Shown: positions 27,724-38,591, numbered from the stretch's first letter. The stretch: DNA of 64,000 nt from Candidatus Eisenbergiella stercoravium (GCA_019113175.1 DXHY01000029.1:1-64000); one strand, 5' to 3'. Translations and numbers: made by a program. The notes: a model not told the origin generated them from the letters alone.

Positions 27724-28185
27724 ATGGGAGGAGAAGAGAGGGCGGCGGTTTCGTGTATGAAAAAGGAACAGGAAGAGAATACTGAGCTGATGAATCTGCG
27801 CTATGAGGTGGCATCCGCAAAGCGTCAGATCACATCTCTTCAGAACATGCTCTCTGCCAAAAACAGGGAAGCGGCGGAATTGCGGGATATGCTGATCGGA
27901 CGGGATGTGCTTCTGAAGGAGGCTGCCGGCTGCATCGGTGACGCTCTTGCTCTGTGCCGGGAACAGCTTTCACAGATGGACCGGGCGAGCAGACTGTATA
28001 TGAGCTATGAAATGGAGTGGCAGGCGATCAACGCCCGACTGTCCAGAATGAAGGATCAGCTTCCGGAGATTCCTGCTGCGGAGAAACCGGAAGGAAGGGG
28101 CAGGGCACTGGAAGAGGTCAGAAGCAGAGTGGAAAATCGTGTGGAAGCGGCGGGAGAAAGCCTGCGCAGAATGTTTGAAGACTGA
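27724..28185 (+). CDS. Coiled-coil hypothetical protein
   Basis: 153 residues, behind GAGGAGGG. Residues 15-65 form a predicted coiled coil (ENTELMNLRYEVASAKRQI..LQNMLSAKNREAAELRDML), with a second helical segment at about 85-115. It is soluble and has no catalytic motif; I recognise no family. It fills the position between rpoC and rpsL where many Firmicutes have a small L7Ae-type protein, but shows no resemblance to that fold. It may be co-transcribed with rpoC, since no strong terminator separates them. Confidence 0.75.
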   Translation: MGGEERAAVSCMKKEQEENTELMNLRYEVASAKRQITSLQNMLSAKNREAAELRDMLIGRDVLLKEAAGCIGDALALCREQLSQMDRASRLYMSYEMEWQAINARLSRMKDQLPEIPAAEKPEGRGRALEEVRSRVENRVEAAGESLRRMFED

Positions 28186-28232
28186 AAAGAACCGGTTTTA
28201 CCGTGTTTTTACAGTATTTTTTGAGAAACGGC

Positions 28233-28261
28233 TTGACAAGGCAGAACGGAGCACGTATACT
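28233..28261 (+). promoter_or_regulatory. Promoter of the str operon (rpsL)
   Basis: A perfect TTGACA (28233-28238), a 17-base spacer and TATACT (28256-28261), about 95 bases ahead of rpsL. Confidence 0.85.
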
Positions 28262-28356
28262 ATTCTAGCGTGCATTCGGAAGGGATGCGTTTTTATGATG
28301 CATAGATTCCGGAAGCTGCATACAATGTTAACTCATACCGCAGGAGGTGAAAAAGA

Positions 28357-28779
28357 ATGCCAACATTTAACCAGTTAGTGAGAAAGGGACGTCAGACCAG
28401 CGTAAAGAAGTCCACCGCACCGGCTCTCCAGAGAGGATACAATTCTCTTCACAAGAAGCCGATCAACGCTTCTTCTCCGCAGAAGAGAGGTGTGTGCACC
28501 GCTGTTAAGACTGCTACCCCCAAGAAGCCTAACTCCGCTCTTAGAAAGATCGCCAGAGTACGTCTTTCCAATGGAATCGAAGTGACGAGCTACATCCCCG
28601 GAGAAGGACACAATCTGCAGGAGCACAGCGTTGTTCTGATCAGAGGCGGCCGTGTTAAGGACCTTCCCGGTACCAGATACCACATCATCAGAGGTACGCT
28701 GGATACCGCAGGTGTAGCGAACAGACGCAAGGCTCGCTCCAAATACGGTGCTAAGAGACCTAAGGCTGCAAAGAAGTAA
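28357..28779 (+). CDS. rpsL: 30S ribosomal protein S12
   Basis: 140 residues behind AGGAGGTG. The decoding-site loops [11 protein letters not shown] and [16 protein letters not shown] are wild type at the lysines where streptomycin-resistance substitutions arise. First gene of the rpsL-rpsG-fusA-tuf set. A 199-base AT-rich gap with no visible gene follows. Confidence 0.97.
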   Translation: MPTFNQLVRKGRQTSVKKSTAPALQRGYNSLHKKPINASSPQKRGVCTAVKTATPKKPNSALRKIARVRLSNGIEVTSYIPGEGHNLQEHSVVLIRGGRVKDLPGTRYHIIRGTLDTAGVANRRKARSKYGAKRPKAAKK

Positions 28780-28951
28780 TTCTTCAGAAATAATGAAATC
28801 ATTTTTTGAATGATTTTACAGCCTTTTATGTACCACAATAAGAACTAATTAAAGTGTTGGGATTCTGATTTTCATTTTCGCGAACAGATATACCGCACGA
28901 ACACATTCCATGTGAAAATTAGTAGAACAAATGTGAGTACCGATGATCTAA

Positions 28952-29449
<498 letters not shown>

Positions 29450-29509
29450 TTCCGGGAGGAAGCGCCCGGCCGCTTAAGGCCGGGTGGCAATATGAAGGAG
29501 GAAGGACCT

Positions 29510-31627
29510 TTGGCTGGAAGAGAATATCCATTAGAGAGAACCAGAAACATTGGTATTATGGCTCATATCGATGCGGGTAAGACTACTCTGACCGAGCGTA
29601 TTCTTTACTACACCGGTGTAAACTACAAGATCGGTGATACCCACGAAGGAACTGCTACCATGGACTGGATGGAACAGGAGCAGGAAAGAGGTATTACCAT
29701 CACATCAGCCGCTACCACATGCCACTGGACGAAGCACCATGAAGGTAAAGTGGATCCTAACGAGCCTGAGTATCGTATCAACATTATTGATACTCCCGGC
29801 CACGTTGACTTCACAGTGGAAGTTGAGCGTTCTCTGCGTGTTCTGGACGGTGCAATCGGCGTATTCTGCGCAAAGGGCGGAGTTGAGCCCCAGTCAGAAA
29901 ACGTCTGGCGCCAGGCAGACACCTATAATGTACCGAGAATGGCATTCATCAACAAGATGGACATCCTCGGGGCGAATTTCTACGGCGCTGTGGATCAGAT
30001 CAGAACCAGACTTGGCAAGAACGCCATCATTGTGCAGCTGCCGATCGGTAAGGAAGATGAATTCAAGGGAATCATCGACCTGTTTGAAATGAAAGCCTAC
30101 ATCTATAATGATGATAAGGGCGAGGACATCACCGTAACGGATGATCTGGGAGACATGAAGGACGATGCAGAGCTGTATCGTACCGAGCTGGTTGAAAAGA
30201 TCTGCGAGCTGGATGATGACCTGATGATGATGTATCTGGAGGGTGAGGAGCCTTCCAACGAGCAGATGAAGGCAGTCCTGAGAAAGGCGACCTGCGAATG
30301 CACCGCTGTTCCGGTATGCTGCGGTTCTGCTTATAGAAACAAGGGTGTACAGAAGCTTCTGGATGCGATTCTGGAGTATATGCCTGCTCCTACCGACATC
30401 CCTGCTATCAAGGGTGTGGATCTGGACGGCAATGAGGTGGAGAGACATTCTTCTGATGAAGAGCCTTTCTCCGCTCTGGCGTTCAAGATCATGGCTGACC
30501 CGTTTGTGGGTAAGCTCGCATTTTTCCGCGTATATTCCGGTACCATGAATTCCGGTTCCTACGTGCTGAATGCAACGAAGGACAAGAAGGAGCGCGTGGG
30601 CCGTATCCTGCAGATGCATGCGAATAAGAGACAGGAGCTGGATAAGGTTTATTCCGGTGATATCGCCGCTGCGGTAGGTTTCAAGTTCACCACCACCGGT
30701 GATACGATCTGCGATGAGCAGCATCCGGTAATCCTGGAGTCCATGGAGTTCCCGGAGCCGGTTATCGAGCTGGCAATCGAGCCCAAGACCAAGGCCGGTC
30801 AGGGCAAGATGGGCGAAGCGCTTGCGAAGCTGGCGGAAGAGGATCCTACGTTCCGTGCTCATACGGATCAGGAGACCGGCCAGACCATTATCGCAGGTAT
30901 GGGCGAGCTGCATCTGGAAATCATCGTGGACAGACTGCTGCGTGAGTTCAAGGTGGAAGCGAATGTCGGCGCACCTCAGGTTGCATACAAGGAAACCTTT
31001 ACCAAGACTGTGGACGTGGACAGCAAGTATGCGAAGCAGTCCGGCGGACGTGGTCAGTATGGTCACTGTAAAGTCAGATTCGAGCCCATGGATCCGAATG
31101 GAGAGCAGACCTTCCTGTTCGAGTCCCAGGTTGTCGGCGGTGCGATTCCGAAGGAATACATTCCGGCAGTCGGAGAAGGTATCGAGGAAGCTGCAAAGGC
31201 TGGTATCCTGGGAGGATATCCGGTACTCGGCGTACACGCCATCGTATACGATGGATCCTATCATGAGGTTGACTCCTCTGAAATGGCCTTCCATATCGCA
31301 GGTTCCCTTGCGTTTAAGGATGCCATGAGCAAGGCAAACGCCGTTCTGCTGGAGCCCATCATGAAGGTTGAGGTTACCATGCCTGAGGAATATATGGGTG
31401 ATGTAATCGGCGATATTAACTCCCGCCGCGGACGTATCGAAGGTATGGACGATATCGGCGGAGGCAAAATGGTAAGAGCGTATGTACCTCTTGCTGAGAT
31501 GTTCGGTTATTCCACCGACCTTCGTTCCAAGACTCAGGGACGCGGTAACTACTCCATGTTCTTCGAGAAGTACGAGCAGGTACCGAAGAACGTACAGGAA
31601 AAAGTCCTTGCAGCAAAGGCGAAGTAA
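29510..31627 (+). CDS. fusA: Elongation factor G
   Basis: 705 residues from the TTG at 29510 ([21 protein letters not shown]), seven bases behind AAGGAGGAAGG; the in-frame ATG at 29492 overlaps that site. The GTPase P-loop AHIDAGKTT is at residues 18-26, DTPGHVDF and NKMD follow, and domains II to V run to the C-terminus ([29 protein letters not shown]). It drives ribosomal translocation and, with ribosome recycling factor, subunit splitting. The last 30 bases recur just downstream. Confidence 0.96.
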   Translation: MAGREYPLERTRNIGIMAHIDAGKTTLTERILYYTGVNYKIGDTHEGTATMDWMEQEQERGITITSAATTCHWTKHHEGKVDPNEPEYRINIIDTPGHVDFTVEVERSLRVLDGAIGVFCAKGGVEPQSENVWRQADTYNVPRMAFINKMDILGANFYGAVDQIRTRLGKNAIIVQLPIGKEDEFKGIIDLFEMKAYIYNDDKGEDITVTDDLGDMKDDAELYRTELVEKICELDDDLMMMYLEGEEPSNEQMKAVLRKATCECTAVPVCCGSAYRNKGVQKLLDAILEYMPAPTDIPAIKGVDLDGNEVERHSSDEEPFSALAFKIMADPFVGKLAFFRVYSGTMNSGSYVLNATKDKKERVGRILQMHANKRQELDKVYSGDIAAAVGFKFTTTGDTICDEQHPVILESMEFPEPVIELAIEPKTKAGQGKMGEALAKLAEEDPTFRAHTDQETGQTIIAGMGELHLEIIVDRLLREFKVEANVGAPQVAYKETFTKTVDVDSKYAKQSGGRGQYGHCKVRFEPMDPNGEQTFLFESQVVGGAIPKEYIPAVGEGIEEAAKAGILGGYPVLGVHAIVYDGSYHEVDSSEMAFHIAGSLAFKDAMSKANAVLLEPIMKVEVTMPEEYMGDVIGDINSRRGRIEGMDDIGGGKMVRAYVPLAEMFGYSTDLRSKTQGRGNYSMFFEKYEQVPKNVQEKVLAAKAK

Positions 31628-31650
31628 AATGTATTGAACTTTTTCCTGTA

Positions 31651-31680
31651 GAAAAAGTCCTTGCGGCAAAGGCAAAATAA
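31651..31680 (+). pseudogene. Vestigial second copy of the fusA 3' end
   Basis: These 30 bases match the last 30 bases of fusA (31598-31627, stop codon included) at 27 positions, and would encode the same EKVLAAKAK ending. The two copies are separated by 23 bases. The three differences are at third codon positions, so the second copy looks like the end of a once-coding sequence. Confidence 0.7.
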
Positions 31681-31776
31681 TTATTGAAAATATCGGCGTT
31701 ATCGAATATAATCAGAAGTAGCCGATTAAAAAAGGAAAACAATCAGTATCTATTGTTTTAAGGAGGATTATCAAAA

Positions 31777-32970
31777 ATGGCTAAAGCTAAATTTGAAAGA
31801 ACCAAGCCCCATTGTAACATTGGTACCATCGGCCACGTTGACCATGGTAAAACCACTCTGACGGCTGCCATCACCAAGGTTCTGCATGAGAGACTTGGTA
31901 CCGGTCAGTCCATCGCTTTCGATCAGATCGACAAGGCTCCCGAAGAGAGAGAGCGTGGAATCACCATTTCCACCGCACACGTTGAGTATGAGACCAAGAA
32001 GAGACATTACGCTCACGTTGACTGCCCTGGCCATGCTGACTACGTTAAGAACATGATCACCGGTGCTGCTCAGATGGACGGCGCTATCCTGGTTGTTGCC
32101 GCTACCGATGGTGTTATGGCTCAGACCAAGGAGCACATCCTTCTGTCCCGTCAGGTAGGCGTTCCTTATATCGTAGTATTCATGAACAAGTGCGATATGG
32201 TTGACGATCCCGAGCTGCTTGAGCTGGTTGAGATGGAAATCAGAGACCTGCTGAACGAGTATGACTTCCCGGGCGATGACACCCCGATCATTCAGGGATC
32301 CGCTCTGAAGGCTCTGGAAGATCCCAGCAGCGAGTGGGGCGACAGAATCATGGATCTGATGGATGCGGTTGATGATTATATTCCGGATCCTCAGCGTGAT
32401 ACGGACAAGCCTTTCCTTATGCCTGTTGAGGACGTGTTCACCATTACCGGACGTGGTACCGTTGCTACCGGTAGAGTAGAGCGCGGAACTCTGCACCTGA
32501 ACGAGGAAGTTGAAATCGTTGGTATCAAGGAAGAGACCAAGAAGACCGTTGTTACCGGTATCGAAATGTTCCGTAAGATGCTGGATGAGGCTCAGGCTGG
32601 TGATAACATCGGCGCTCTGCTTCGTGGTGTTCAGAGAACTGAAATCGAAAGAGGACAGGTTCTTGCAAAGCCCGGCACGGTTACCTGCCACAAGAAGTTT
32701 ACCGCTCAGGTATACGTTCTGACCAAGGATGAAGGCGGACGTCATACTCCTTTCTTCAACAACTATCGTCCTCAGTTCTACTTCAGAACCACCGACGTTA
32801 CCGGTGTCTGCAACCTGCCTGAAGGAACCGAGATGTGCATGCCTGGTGATAACGTAGAGATGACCATCGAGCTGATCCATCCCATCGCTATGGAGCAGGG
32901 TCTTACCTTCGCTATCCGTGAAGGCGGACGTACTGTTGGATCCGGACGTGTTGCTACCGTTATCGAGTAA
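31777..32970 (+). CDS. tuf: Elongation factor Tu
   Basis: 397 residues behind [36 protein letters not shown] and NKCDMVDD form the GTP site; domains II and III are complete. It delivers aminoacyl-tRNA to the ribosome. Codon choice is strongly restricted, as expected for one of the most abundant proteins. Confidence 0.97.
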   Translation: MAKAKFERTKPHCNIGTIGHVDHGKTTLTAAITKVLHERLGTGQSIAFDQIDKAPEERERGITISTAHVEYETKKRHYAHVDCPGHADYVKNMITGAAQMDGAILVVAATDGVMAQTKEHILLSRQVGVPYIVVFMNKCDMVDDPELLELVEMEIRDLLNEYDFPGDDTPIIQGSALKALEDPSSEWGDRIMDLMDAVDDYIPDPQRDTDKPFLMPVEDVFTITGRGTVATGRVERGTLHLNEEVEIVGIKEETKKTVVTGIEMFRKMLDEAQAGDNIGALLRGVQRTEIERGQVLAKPGTVTCHKKFTAQVYVLTKDEGGRHTPFFNNYRPQFYFRTTDVTGVCNLPEGTEMCMPGDNVEMTIELIHPIAMEQGLTFAIREGGRTVGSGRVATVIE

Positions 32971-32992
32971 TCAACAGAATTACGAAAATCTG

Positions 32993-33028
32993 AAAGCTCT
33001 CAGGGGTTTCCCTTGGGAGCTTTTTTTG
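32993..33028 (+). terminator. tuf terminator
   Basis: An AGCTCTCAGGGG / CCTTGGGAGCT stem with a TTTC loop and G-U pairs, followed by seven T. Confidence 0.85.
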
Positions 33029-33072
33029 TCATAAAAACAGAATGTTCTGTCGGCGAAATAACGAATCATTGC

Positions 33073-33101
33073 TTGAGAAGAAAAGCGGTTTTTGGTATAC
33101 T
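33073..33101 (+). promoter_or_regulatory. Promoter of the sirtuin-like gene
   Basis: TTGAGA (33073-33078), a 17-base spacer and TATACT (33096-33101). Confidence 0.65.
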
Positions 33102-33209
33102 TGTGGCAAAAGAAACGGCATTTTTCTGGAAGGCTTTTATTTCCACAAAAAGTACGCAAAGTACATAAGGCATACAGACTACACAGAAAAACCGGGAAGG
33201 AGGCAGTCT

Positions 33210-34004
33210 ATGGAAGAAAGGATTGCAACATTACGGAGGATTCTGGACGGAAGCGCCTATACGGTGGCGCTGTGCGGTTCCGGCATGATGGAGGAAGGCG
33301 GCTTTGCCGGTATCAAGGGAGGGGACCGCGCATATGAGATTGAGCAGAAATACGGCTATTCCACAGAAGAAATTTTTGCCAGCGGTTTTTACACTGCCAG
33401 ACCCATGCAGTTTTTTGATTTTTACCGGGAGGAGATGCTTAAAAATATTCCGGAAGCAACGGAATCGGGGAAAGTCCTGGCACAGATGGAACGGGCCGGA
33501 AAACTGCAGTGTGTGATCAGCAGCAATATATTTGAGCAGGGAAGGCGAGCCGGATGTAAGAACGTGATTTATCTGCACGGAAGCGTTTACCATAATTACT
33601 GCCCGAAGTGCGGCAGGGAATATCCGATGGAATATCTGCGTGACGCGAAGGGCATTCCTGCCTGTGAGACCTGCGGCTTTCCTATTCGTCCCGGCGTCTA
33701 CCTGTTCGGAGAGATGGTGGACAGCGGCCTTCTGAGCAGAGCGGTGGATGAGATCGCAAAAGCGGATGTCCTGCTCCTTCTGGGGACAAACCTTCATTCA
33801 GAGGTTTTCGGTAATTATATCAAGTACTTTGGGGGCAAATATCTGATTATCATTCATAAGCACAGTCACTATCTGGACGATACGGCGGATATGGTATTTC
33901 TGGATCATCCGAAGAATATCCTGTCGAAGCTTGGGTATGGGGAAGCGGATGGAAACGGCGGTTCTGCAGAAACAGCGGATGAAGCCGGAGAAAATGGAAA
34001 CTGA
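33210..34004 (+). CDS. Degenerate sirtuin-like (SIR2 family) protein
   Basis: 264 residues from the ATG at 33210, behind GGGAAGGAGG; the upstream in-frame start at 33042 precedes the promoter. The Rossmann-like core and a complete four-cysteine zinc site (C131, C134, C152, C155) are present, and H123 in LHGS sits where the catalytic histidine is expected. The usual NAD-binding GAGIS motif appears only as CGSGMMEEGG (22-31), and the TQNID motif is replaced by SSNIF (104-108). It may therefore bind a different ligand, or be inactive as a deacylase. The two downstream genes follow closely and could share its transcript. Confidence 0.8.
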   Translation: MEERIATLRRILDGSAYTVALCGSGMMEEGGFAGIKGGDRAYEIEQKYGYSTEEIFASGFYTARPMQFFDFYREEMLKNIPEATESGKVLAQMERAGKLQCVISSNIFEQGRRAGCKNVIYLHGSVYHNYCPKCGREYPMEYLRDAKGIPACETCGFPIRPGVYLFGEMVDSGLLSRAVDEIAKADVLLLLGTNLHSEVFGNYIKYFGGKYLIIIHKHSHYLDDTADMVFLDHPKNILSKLGYGEADGNGGSAETADEAGENGN

Positions 34005-34028
34005 AAATGAAGACGGGAGAAATCACTC

Positions 34029-36020
34029 ATGAAGAAAATTACATATCATAGACCTGCAGGCGACAATTCCCTGTTCCTTGCGCAGTGGGACGGGCAGGGA
34101 CGGCTTGTTTCGCTTCAGAACAGCCAGGACAGAGAGGCAGCGAACTGGGTACGTGGGGAGCAGGTCTGGGGAACCGTGTACTGCAAACCGGAGCTGACCG
34201 TTGAGGTGGAACGCCGGTTTACGGAAAGGGGAACACTGGCAGAATGCTATATTTTCCGAAATGAGACAGCCTTTGATATCTATACGGTGGGAACACAGAT
34301 TGGAATCTGTATTCAGCTTCCGGATTATTATACTGATGCAGCGGTATGCATGACACAATGCTGTAACACCCATTTGTGGTGTGGAGGAAGCAGTAGCTGG
34401 ATCTGCGCACTCCGGATGGGCGGAGGCACAATCAATCTGGGGATGGTGCTGACAAGGGGAAGTCTGAAGGGTTACAGCGTGCAGAGAAATCTGGAGAGGG
34501 AAAGCAATGACAGGGGCGCCTTCCTCCTGCATCCGGAGAATTTTCACATCAGACCGGGCGAGTCCGTACAGGTGGAGTGGGAGCTGTTCTGGTTTACGGA
34601 TCGGGCGGATTTTCGAAGAAAGGTGCTGGCCTGCCCCGGATTTGTCTGGATTGAGGCGGAGCATTTCCTGCTGTTTGACGGAGAGACTGTCCGGTTTAAG
34701 GCTTTCACCGGCAAAGAGGATGGAAGGAGAAACGAAGAAAATGGGAATGGCCTGAAAGAAGCTGGCGTGGAAATATGCCGGCAGCGGCCGACGGTATACA
34801 GGAACGGAGAAATGATCGATTTTTCCTGGGAGAATGGCGTGGCAGAGGTTGTGGACAGGCCGGAGAGCTGTGGAAAATACCGATATGAGATAGAATGGAT
34901 GGGGAAGCGTTCACAGGCTGTTTTCCTTATTCAGCCGGAAATACGGAGGCTGGCGGAACGCCGCTGCAGATTTATCGCCGGGAAGCAGCAGTGCAGGGAT
35001 GAGGAAAGCTGTCTGAATGGCGCTTATCTGATTTATGATAACGAAGAGGGGCAGCAGTATTACAGCCATGCGTTCAATGATCATAACGGCGGAAGGGAAC
35101 GGGTCGGAATGGGAGCTCTGCTGGCTAAATACCTGCAGGAGCATCCGGACCGGGAACTGGAGGAAAGCCTGGACAGATTTGTGCGGTTTGTCAGGAGAGA
35201 GCTTCTGGACGAGAAGACCGGCGTGGTGTATGACGATGTACGGCGGGATGAGGAGTGGAAGCGTCTGTACAATTATCCATGGATCTGCGTTCTGTTTCTG
35301 GAGATGTTCCGCCTGAAAGGGGATCAATGGTATTTAAAGGCTGCTTATCGGGTGATGACGGCCTATTACAGAGAGGGCGGCAGCCGGTTCTATGCCATTG
35401 CCATTCCCATGCGGGAATCCGTGGAGCTTTTCCGGGAAAACGGGATGGGAGAGGAAGCAGAGCGGCTTCTTGCGCTTTACCGGGAGCACGGGGACAGGAT
35501 CGCGGAGCTGGGAAAGAACTATCCTGCTCATGAGGTGAAGTATGAGCAGAGCATCGTTGCTCCTGCGGCGGTTTATCTCTGCGAGCTTTACCATCTGACA
35601 GGAGAGGGAAAATATGCCCGCGCGGCCGGAGAGCAGCTTGCTGTGCTTGAACTGTTTCAGGGGCTTCAGCCGGATTATCATATGCATGAGGTGGCGATCC
35701 GCCATTGGGACGGGTACTGGTTCGGAAAACGTGCCTGCTATGGGGATACCTTCCCTCATTACTGGAGTGCGCTGACGGGAATCGCATTCCGGGAGGCCGA
35801 AGGGGTTCCGGGCTGTGAAGCCTATGCCGACAGAGCGGAGGAGGTACTCAGGGGTCCTCTGAGCCTGTTTTTTACGGACGGAAGCGCTTCCTGCGCCTGT
35901 GTTTATCCCATGACGGTGAACGGCCGTCCCGGGAGCTATTATGATCCCTGGGCCAATGACCAGGACTGGGGGCTGTATTTTTATCTGAAATATGCAAAAA
36001 AGGGCCTGCCGGCAGGATGA
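34029..36020 (+). CDS. Six-hairpin glycosidase-like protein
   Basis: 663 residues, no signal peptide, hence cytoplasmic. The N-terminal 300 residues look beta-rich. From about 330 on, repeated helical pairs (HAFNDHNGGRERVGMGALLAKYL, NYPWICVLFLEMFRLKGD, VAPAAVYLCELYHLTGEGKY, HYWSALTGIAFREAEG) suggest an alpha/alpha toroid as in six-hairpin glycosidases. I cannot name a family or substrate. It is followed 78 bases later by a DUF4091 protein, another glycosidase-like family, so the pair probably acts on one carbohydrate. Confidence 0.65.
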   Translation: MKKITYHRPAGDNSLFLAQWDGQGRLVSLQNSQDREAANWVRGEQVWGTVYCKPELTVEVERRFTERGTLAECYIFRNETAFDIYTVGTQIGICIQLPDYYTDAAVCMTQCCNTHLWCGGSSSWICALRMGGGTINLGMVLTRGSLKGYSVQRNLERESNDRGAFLLHPENFHIRPGESVQVEWELFWFTDRADFRRKVLACPGFVWIEAEHFLLFDGETVRFKAFTGKEDGRRNEENGNGLKEAGVEICRQRPTVYRNGEMIDFSWENGVAEVVDRPESCGKYRYEIEWMGKRSQAVFLIQPEIRRLAERRCRFIAGKQQCRDEESCLNGAYLIYDNEEGQQYYSHAFNDHNGGRERVGMGALLAKYLQEHPDRELEESLDRFVRFVRRELLDEKTGVVYDDVRRDEEWKRLYNYPWICVLFLEMFRLKGDQWYLKAAYRVMTAYYREGGSRFYAIAIPMRESVELFRENGMGEEAERLLALYREHGDRIAELGKNYPAHEVKYEQSIVAPAAVYLCELYHLTGEGKYARAAGEQLAVLELFQGLQPDYHMHEVAIRHWDGYWFGKRACYGDTFPHYWSALTGIAFREAEGVPGCEAYADRAEEVLRGPLSLFFTDGSASCACVYPMTVNGRPGSYYDPWANDQDWGLYFYLKYAKKGLPAG

Positions 36021-36098
36021 AAAAGGCTGAACGGAAGGAGAATGTCCGGGCGGAACTTCGGATGAAGAGGATCAGACAGAGAAAGGAATGACGTAGAA

Positions 36099-37817
36099 AT
36101 GAAAGGGAGAGAAAAGGAACTGGAGTTTTTCCTCGCGGGGAGTCTGGAAAAGGTGTTTCCGGACAAACGGCCGGAGGAATGGAAGGTCGGGGAGAAGCTG
36201 TGTATTCTGCGGGGGGAAATACCGGCTGTGCAGCTGGTGTATTACAGAAAGCCCGGAGGAAGGTATCCGGTGCCGCCGAGATTTCGCTGTGAAGTGGCCG
36301 GTTTTCCTGCAAAGGTCCGTATGCGGGAGGTGGAGCTGGTGCCCTCCGCATTTCCGTGTTTTGAACGGGTGGATGACAATTATCTGACCACGCAGCCGGG
36401 ACTTTTCCCGGATCTCTTAAAGCCCTGTGAGGACGGATGGATTACGCCGCGGGCAGGACAGTACCGGGCACTGTGGATCGATTTTCCGGATACTTCGCAG
36501 GTTCCTGCCGGTGAATACAGGATGGAGATCAGACTGACGCCTGAGGTGGAAGGAGTCCGTGGAAACGGACAGAGCTGGAAGATGGATGAGGAAGGGAAGG
36601 AGGCGCTTACGCAGGAAGAGCCGCTTTTTGTCATTCTTGAGGTATCCGGTGAAGCGCTCCCGAAACAGAGTCTGATTCATACGGAATGGTTCCATGCGGA
36701 CTGTGTGGCTGATTATTATCATACGGAGGTATTTGGGGAACAGCACTGGAGAGCGCTGGAGAGTCAGATCGCTCTTGCGGCGGAGATCGGCATCAATATG
36801 CTGCTGACTCCCGTGTTCACGCCGCCGCTGGACACTGCTGTGGGAGAAGAACGCACTACGGTGCAGCTGGTGGATATTTCCGAGAATGAAGAGGGATATC
36901 ATTTTGAGTTCAGCCGTCTGGAAAAATGGTGCTGCCTGTGTCGGAAATACGGCATTGAATATCTGGAAATGCCCCATCTGTTTACCCAGTGGGGAGCGGA
37001 GGCAACGCCGAAGATTCTGGTTCGTGCGGGGGGAAAGCTGCAGAAACGGTTTGGTTGGCATGTCCCCGCAGAGAGTCCGGCTTACAATGAGTTTTTGCAG
37101 GAATTTCTTCCGGCACTGCAGGCAAAACTGCAGGATCTGGGATATGACAGGGAACATGTATACTTCCATATTTCTGATGAACCCTCGGAGGCTCAGCTGG
37201 AGAGCTATGGAAAAGCGAAGAAGATGACGGAAGGTCAGCTGGACGGCTGGAAGGTGATTGATGCGCTCAGCGATTATGCCTTTTACGAAAAAGGGCTGGT
37301 GAAGAATCCGGTCCCTTCGAATGATCATATTCAGTCGTTTGCGGATCATGGGGTGCCGGATCTCTGGACCTATTACTGCTGTGCTCAGGGAGTGGAGGTG
37401 CCGAACCGCTTCTTTGCCATGCCTTCCGCAAGGAACCGGATCATGGGTGTGTTGATGTACCTGTATGAGATTAAGGGCTTTCTGCACTGGGGCTACAATT
37501 TTTATAATTCCGGCTTTTCCAGAAAGCACATCGATCCCTTCTATGATACCCATGCGGACTATTCCTTCCCGTCCGGAGATTCGTTCCTGGCCTATCCGGG
37601 GCCGGATGGTGAGGCTTATTCCTCACTGAGGGCGCAGGTGCAGATGGAAGGCCTGCAGGACTTGAGGGCGCTTCAAAAGCTGGAAGAGAAGATTGGAAGA
37701 AAGCGGGTTCTGGATCTGATATACGAAGGGCAGGAAGGGCCATTTACCTTCCGCAAATATCCCACTGACGCGCAGTGGCTGTACCGGCTTCGGGAAAGAA
37801 TCGCGGACGCGCTGTGA
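36099..37817 (+). CDS. DUF4091 domain, glycoside-hydrolase-like protein
   Basis: 572 residues, without signal peptide. A beta-rich N-terminal part (1-190) is followed by a TIM-barrel-like region containing HTEWFHADCVADYY, IGINMLLTPVFTPPLDT, YFHISDEPSEAQLESY and FLHWGYNFYNSGFS, the pattern of DUF4091 proteins. The DEP segment supplies acidic residues that could be catalytic. Its role is inferred from the fold; substrate unknown. It ends at a strong terminator. Confidence 0.8.
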   Translation: MKGREKELEFFLAGSLEKVFPDKRPEEWKVGEKLCILRGEIPAVQLVYYRKPGGRYPVPPRFRCEVAGFPAKVRMREVELVPSAFPCFERVDDNYLTTQPGLFPDLLKPCEDGWITPRAGQYRALWIDFPDTSQVPAGEYRMEIRLTPEVEGVRGNGQSWKMDEEGKEALTQEEPLFVILEVSGEALPKQSLIHTEWFHADCVADYYHTEVFGEQHWRALESQIALAAEIGINMLLTPVFTPPLDTAVGEERTTVQLVDISENEEGYHFEFSRLEKWCCLCRKYGIEYLEMPHLFTQWGAEATPKILVRAGGKLQKRFGWHVPAESPAYNEFLQEFLPALQAKLQDLGYDREHVYFHISDEPSEAQLESYGKAKKMTEGQLDGWKVIDALSDYAFYEKGLVKNPVPSNDHIQSFADHGVPDLWTYYCCAQGVEVPNRFFAMPSARNRIMGVLMYLYEIKGFLHWGYNFYNSGFSRKHIDPFYDTHADYSFPSGDSFLAYPGPDGEAYSSLRAQVQMEGLQDLRALQKLEEKIGRKRVLDLIYEGQEGPFTFRKYPTDAQWLYRLRERIADAL

Positions 37818-37830
37818 GGTTACAGGACAC

Positions 37831-37876
37831 ATAAACAGCCGCAGTTTCCGGCAGATCGGAAACTGCGGCTGTTTAT
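37831..37876. terminator. 20-bp perfect hairpin between convergent genes
   Basis: Arms 37831-37850 and 37857-37876 are perfectly complementary, with core GCCGCAGTTTCC. A-rich and T-rich ends on both sides make it a likely bidirectional terminator, between the DUF4091 gene and the minus-strand peptidase-like gene. Confidence 0.75.
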
Positions 37877-37979
37877 CTGCAATAAGCCTGGAGAGCAGCC
37901 GCATGGAGGGCAGGTTTACCTGCACTGACATGCGGATATTCGACGGGCAGCGGGCAGCCTGCTGCGAGCCGGATCGATT

Positions 37980-38591
37980 TTATTTTTTCAGACTGGTATT
38001 GTACATGATCACCGCTTCGCGGCATTCATATTCGCCCATTTCATAATAGCCCTTCGTAAAGCGGTTCAGCCTTTCCAGCGTAACGGCGCGGTTGGCCCGT
38101 TTGGGCTGATCATTGATGAAGAAAATGCCCTCAGTGTAGTATTCCGCATCGAATTCCGGCGTTCCCTCTTCTTCGTAATAAGGATCGAAGAGAATAACCT
38201 TATCCCCGTCGATTCCGGTCAGCAGGACATAGTGGGCCACTTCAAGAAAAAGGTGCAGGATCACCGCGGCACCTTCATTCAGGGCCTCATAGATCCGGCT
38301 TCCCTCTTCCACGACCACATCCTCCCCGGAGAGGAATTCACAGTGGATGGGAAAACGTCTGGTCTCGCTGAAATGATTCAGCCAGTTGGTAATGAAATTC
38401 ATGGCGGCGGCAGAGGTACCCCTTTTGCACAGCTCGCCCTCTGAATTGTAGGTATCCATACAATAGAGCATGATGAATTTGATGAGATCGGGAAAAATTT
38501 CTTCCCGTTCAAACAGATAGCGGATCCCGTTGATCAGTGAAACGGGGCCGCAGTCATATTCTGACGACTGGCAGATCAGCAGATTCTTCAT
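37980..38591 (-). CDS. C39-like papain-fold cysteine peptidase
   Basis: 203 residues, no signal peptide. SSEYDCGPVSLINGIRYL puts C14 at the position of a catalytic cysteine. HYVLLTGIDGDKVILFDP supplies H120 and D136, giving the layout of peptidase C39 and its relatives. There is no ABC transporter domain and no bacteriocin precursor nearby, so processing of an exported peptide is not supported. A role in cleaving an isopeptide or small peptide is only a guess. It is transcribed opposite to its neighbours. Confidence 0.7.
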   Translation of the reverse strand: MKNLLICQSSEYDCGPVSLINGIRYLFEREEIFPDLIKFIMLYCMDTYNSEGELCKRGTSAAAMNFITNWLNHFSETRRFPIHCEFLSGEDVVVEEGSRIYEALNEGAAVILHLFLEVAHYVLLTGIDGDKVILFDPYYEEEGTPEFDAEYYTEGIFFINDQPKRANRAVTLERLNRFTKGYYEMGEYECREAVIMYNTSLKK

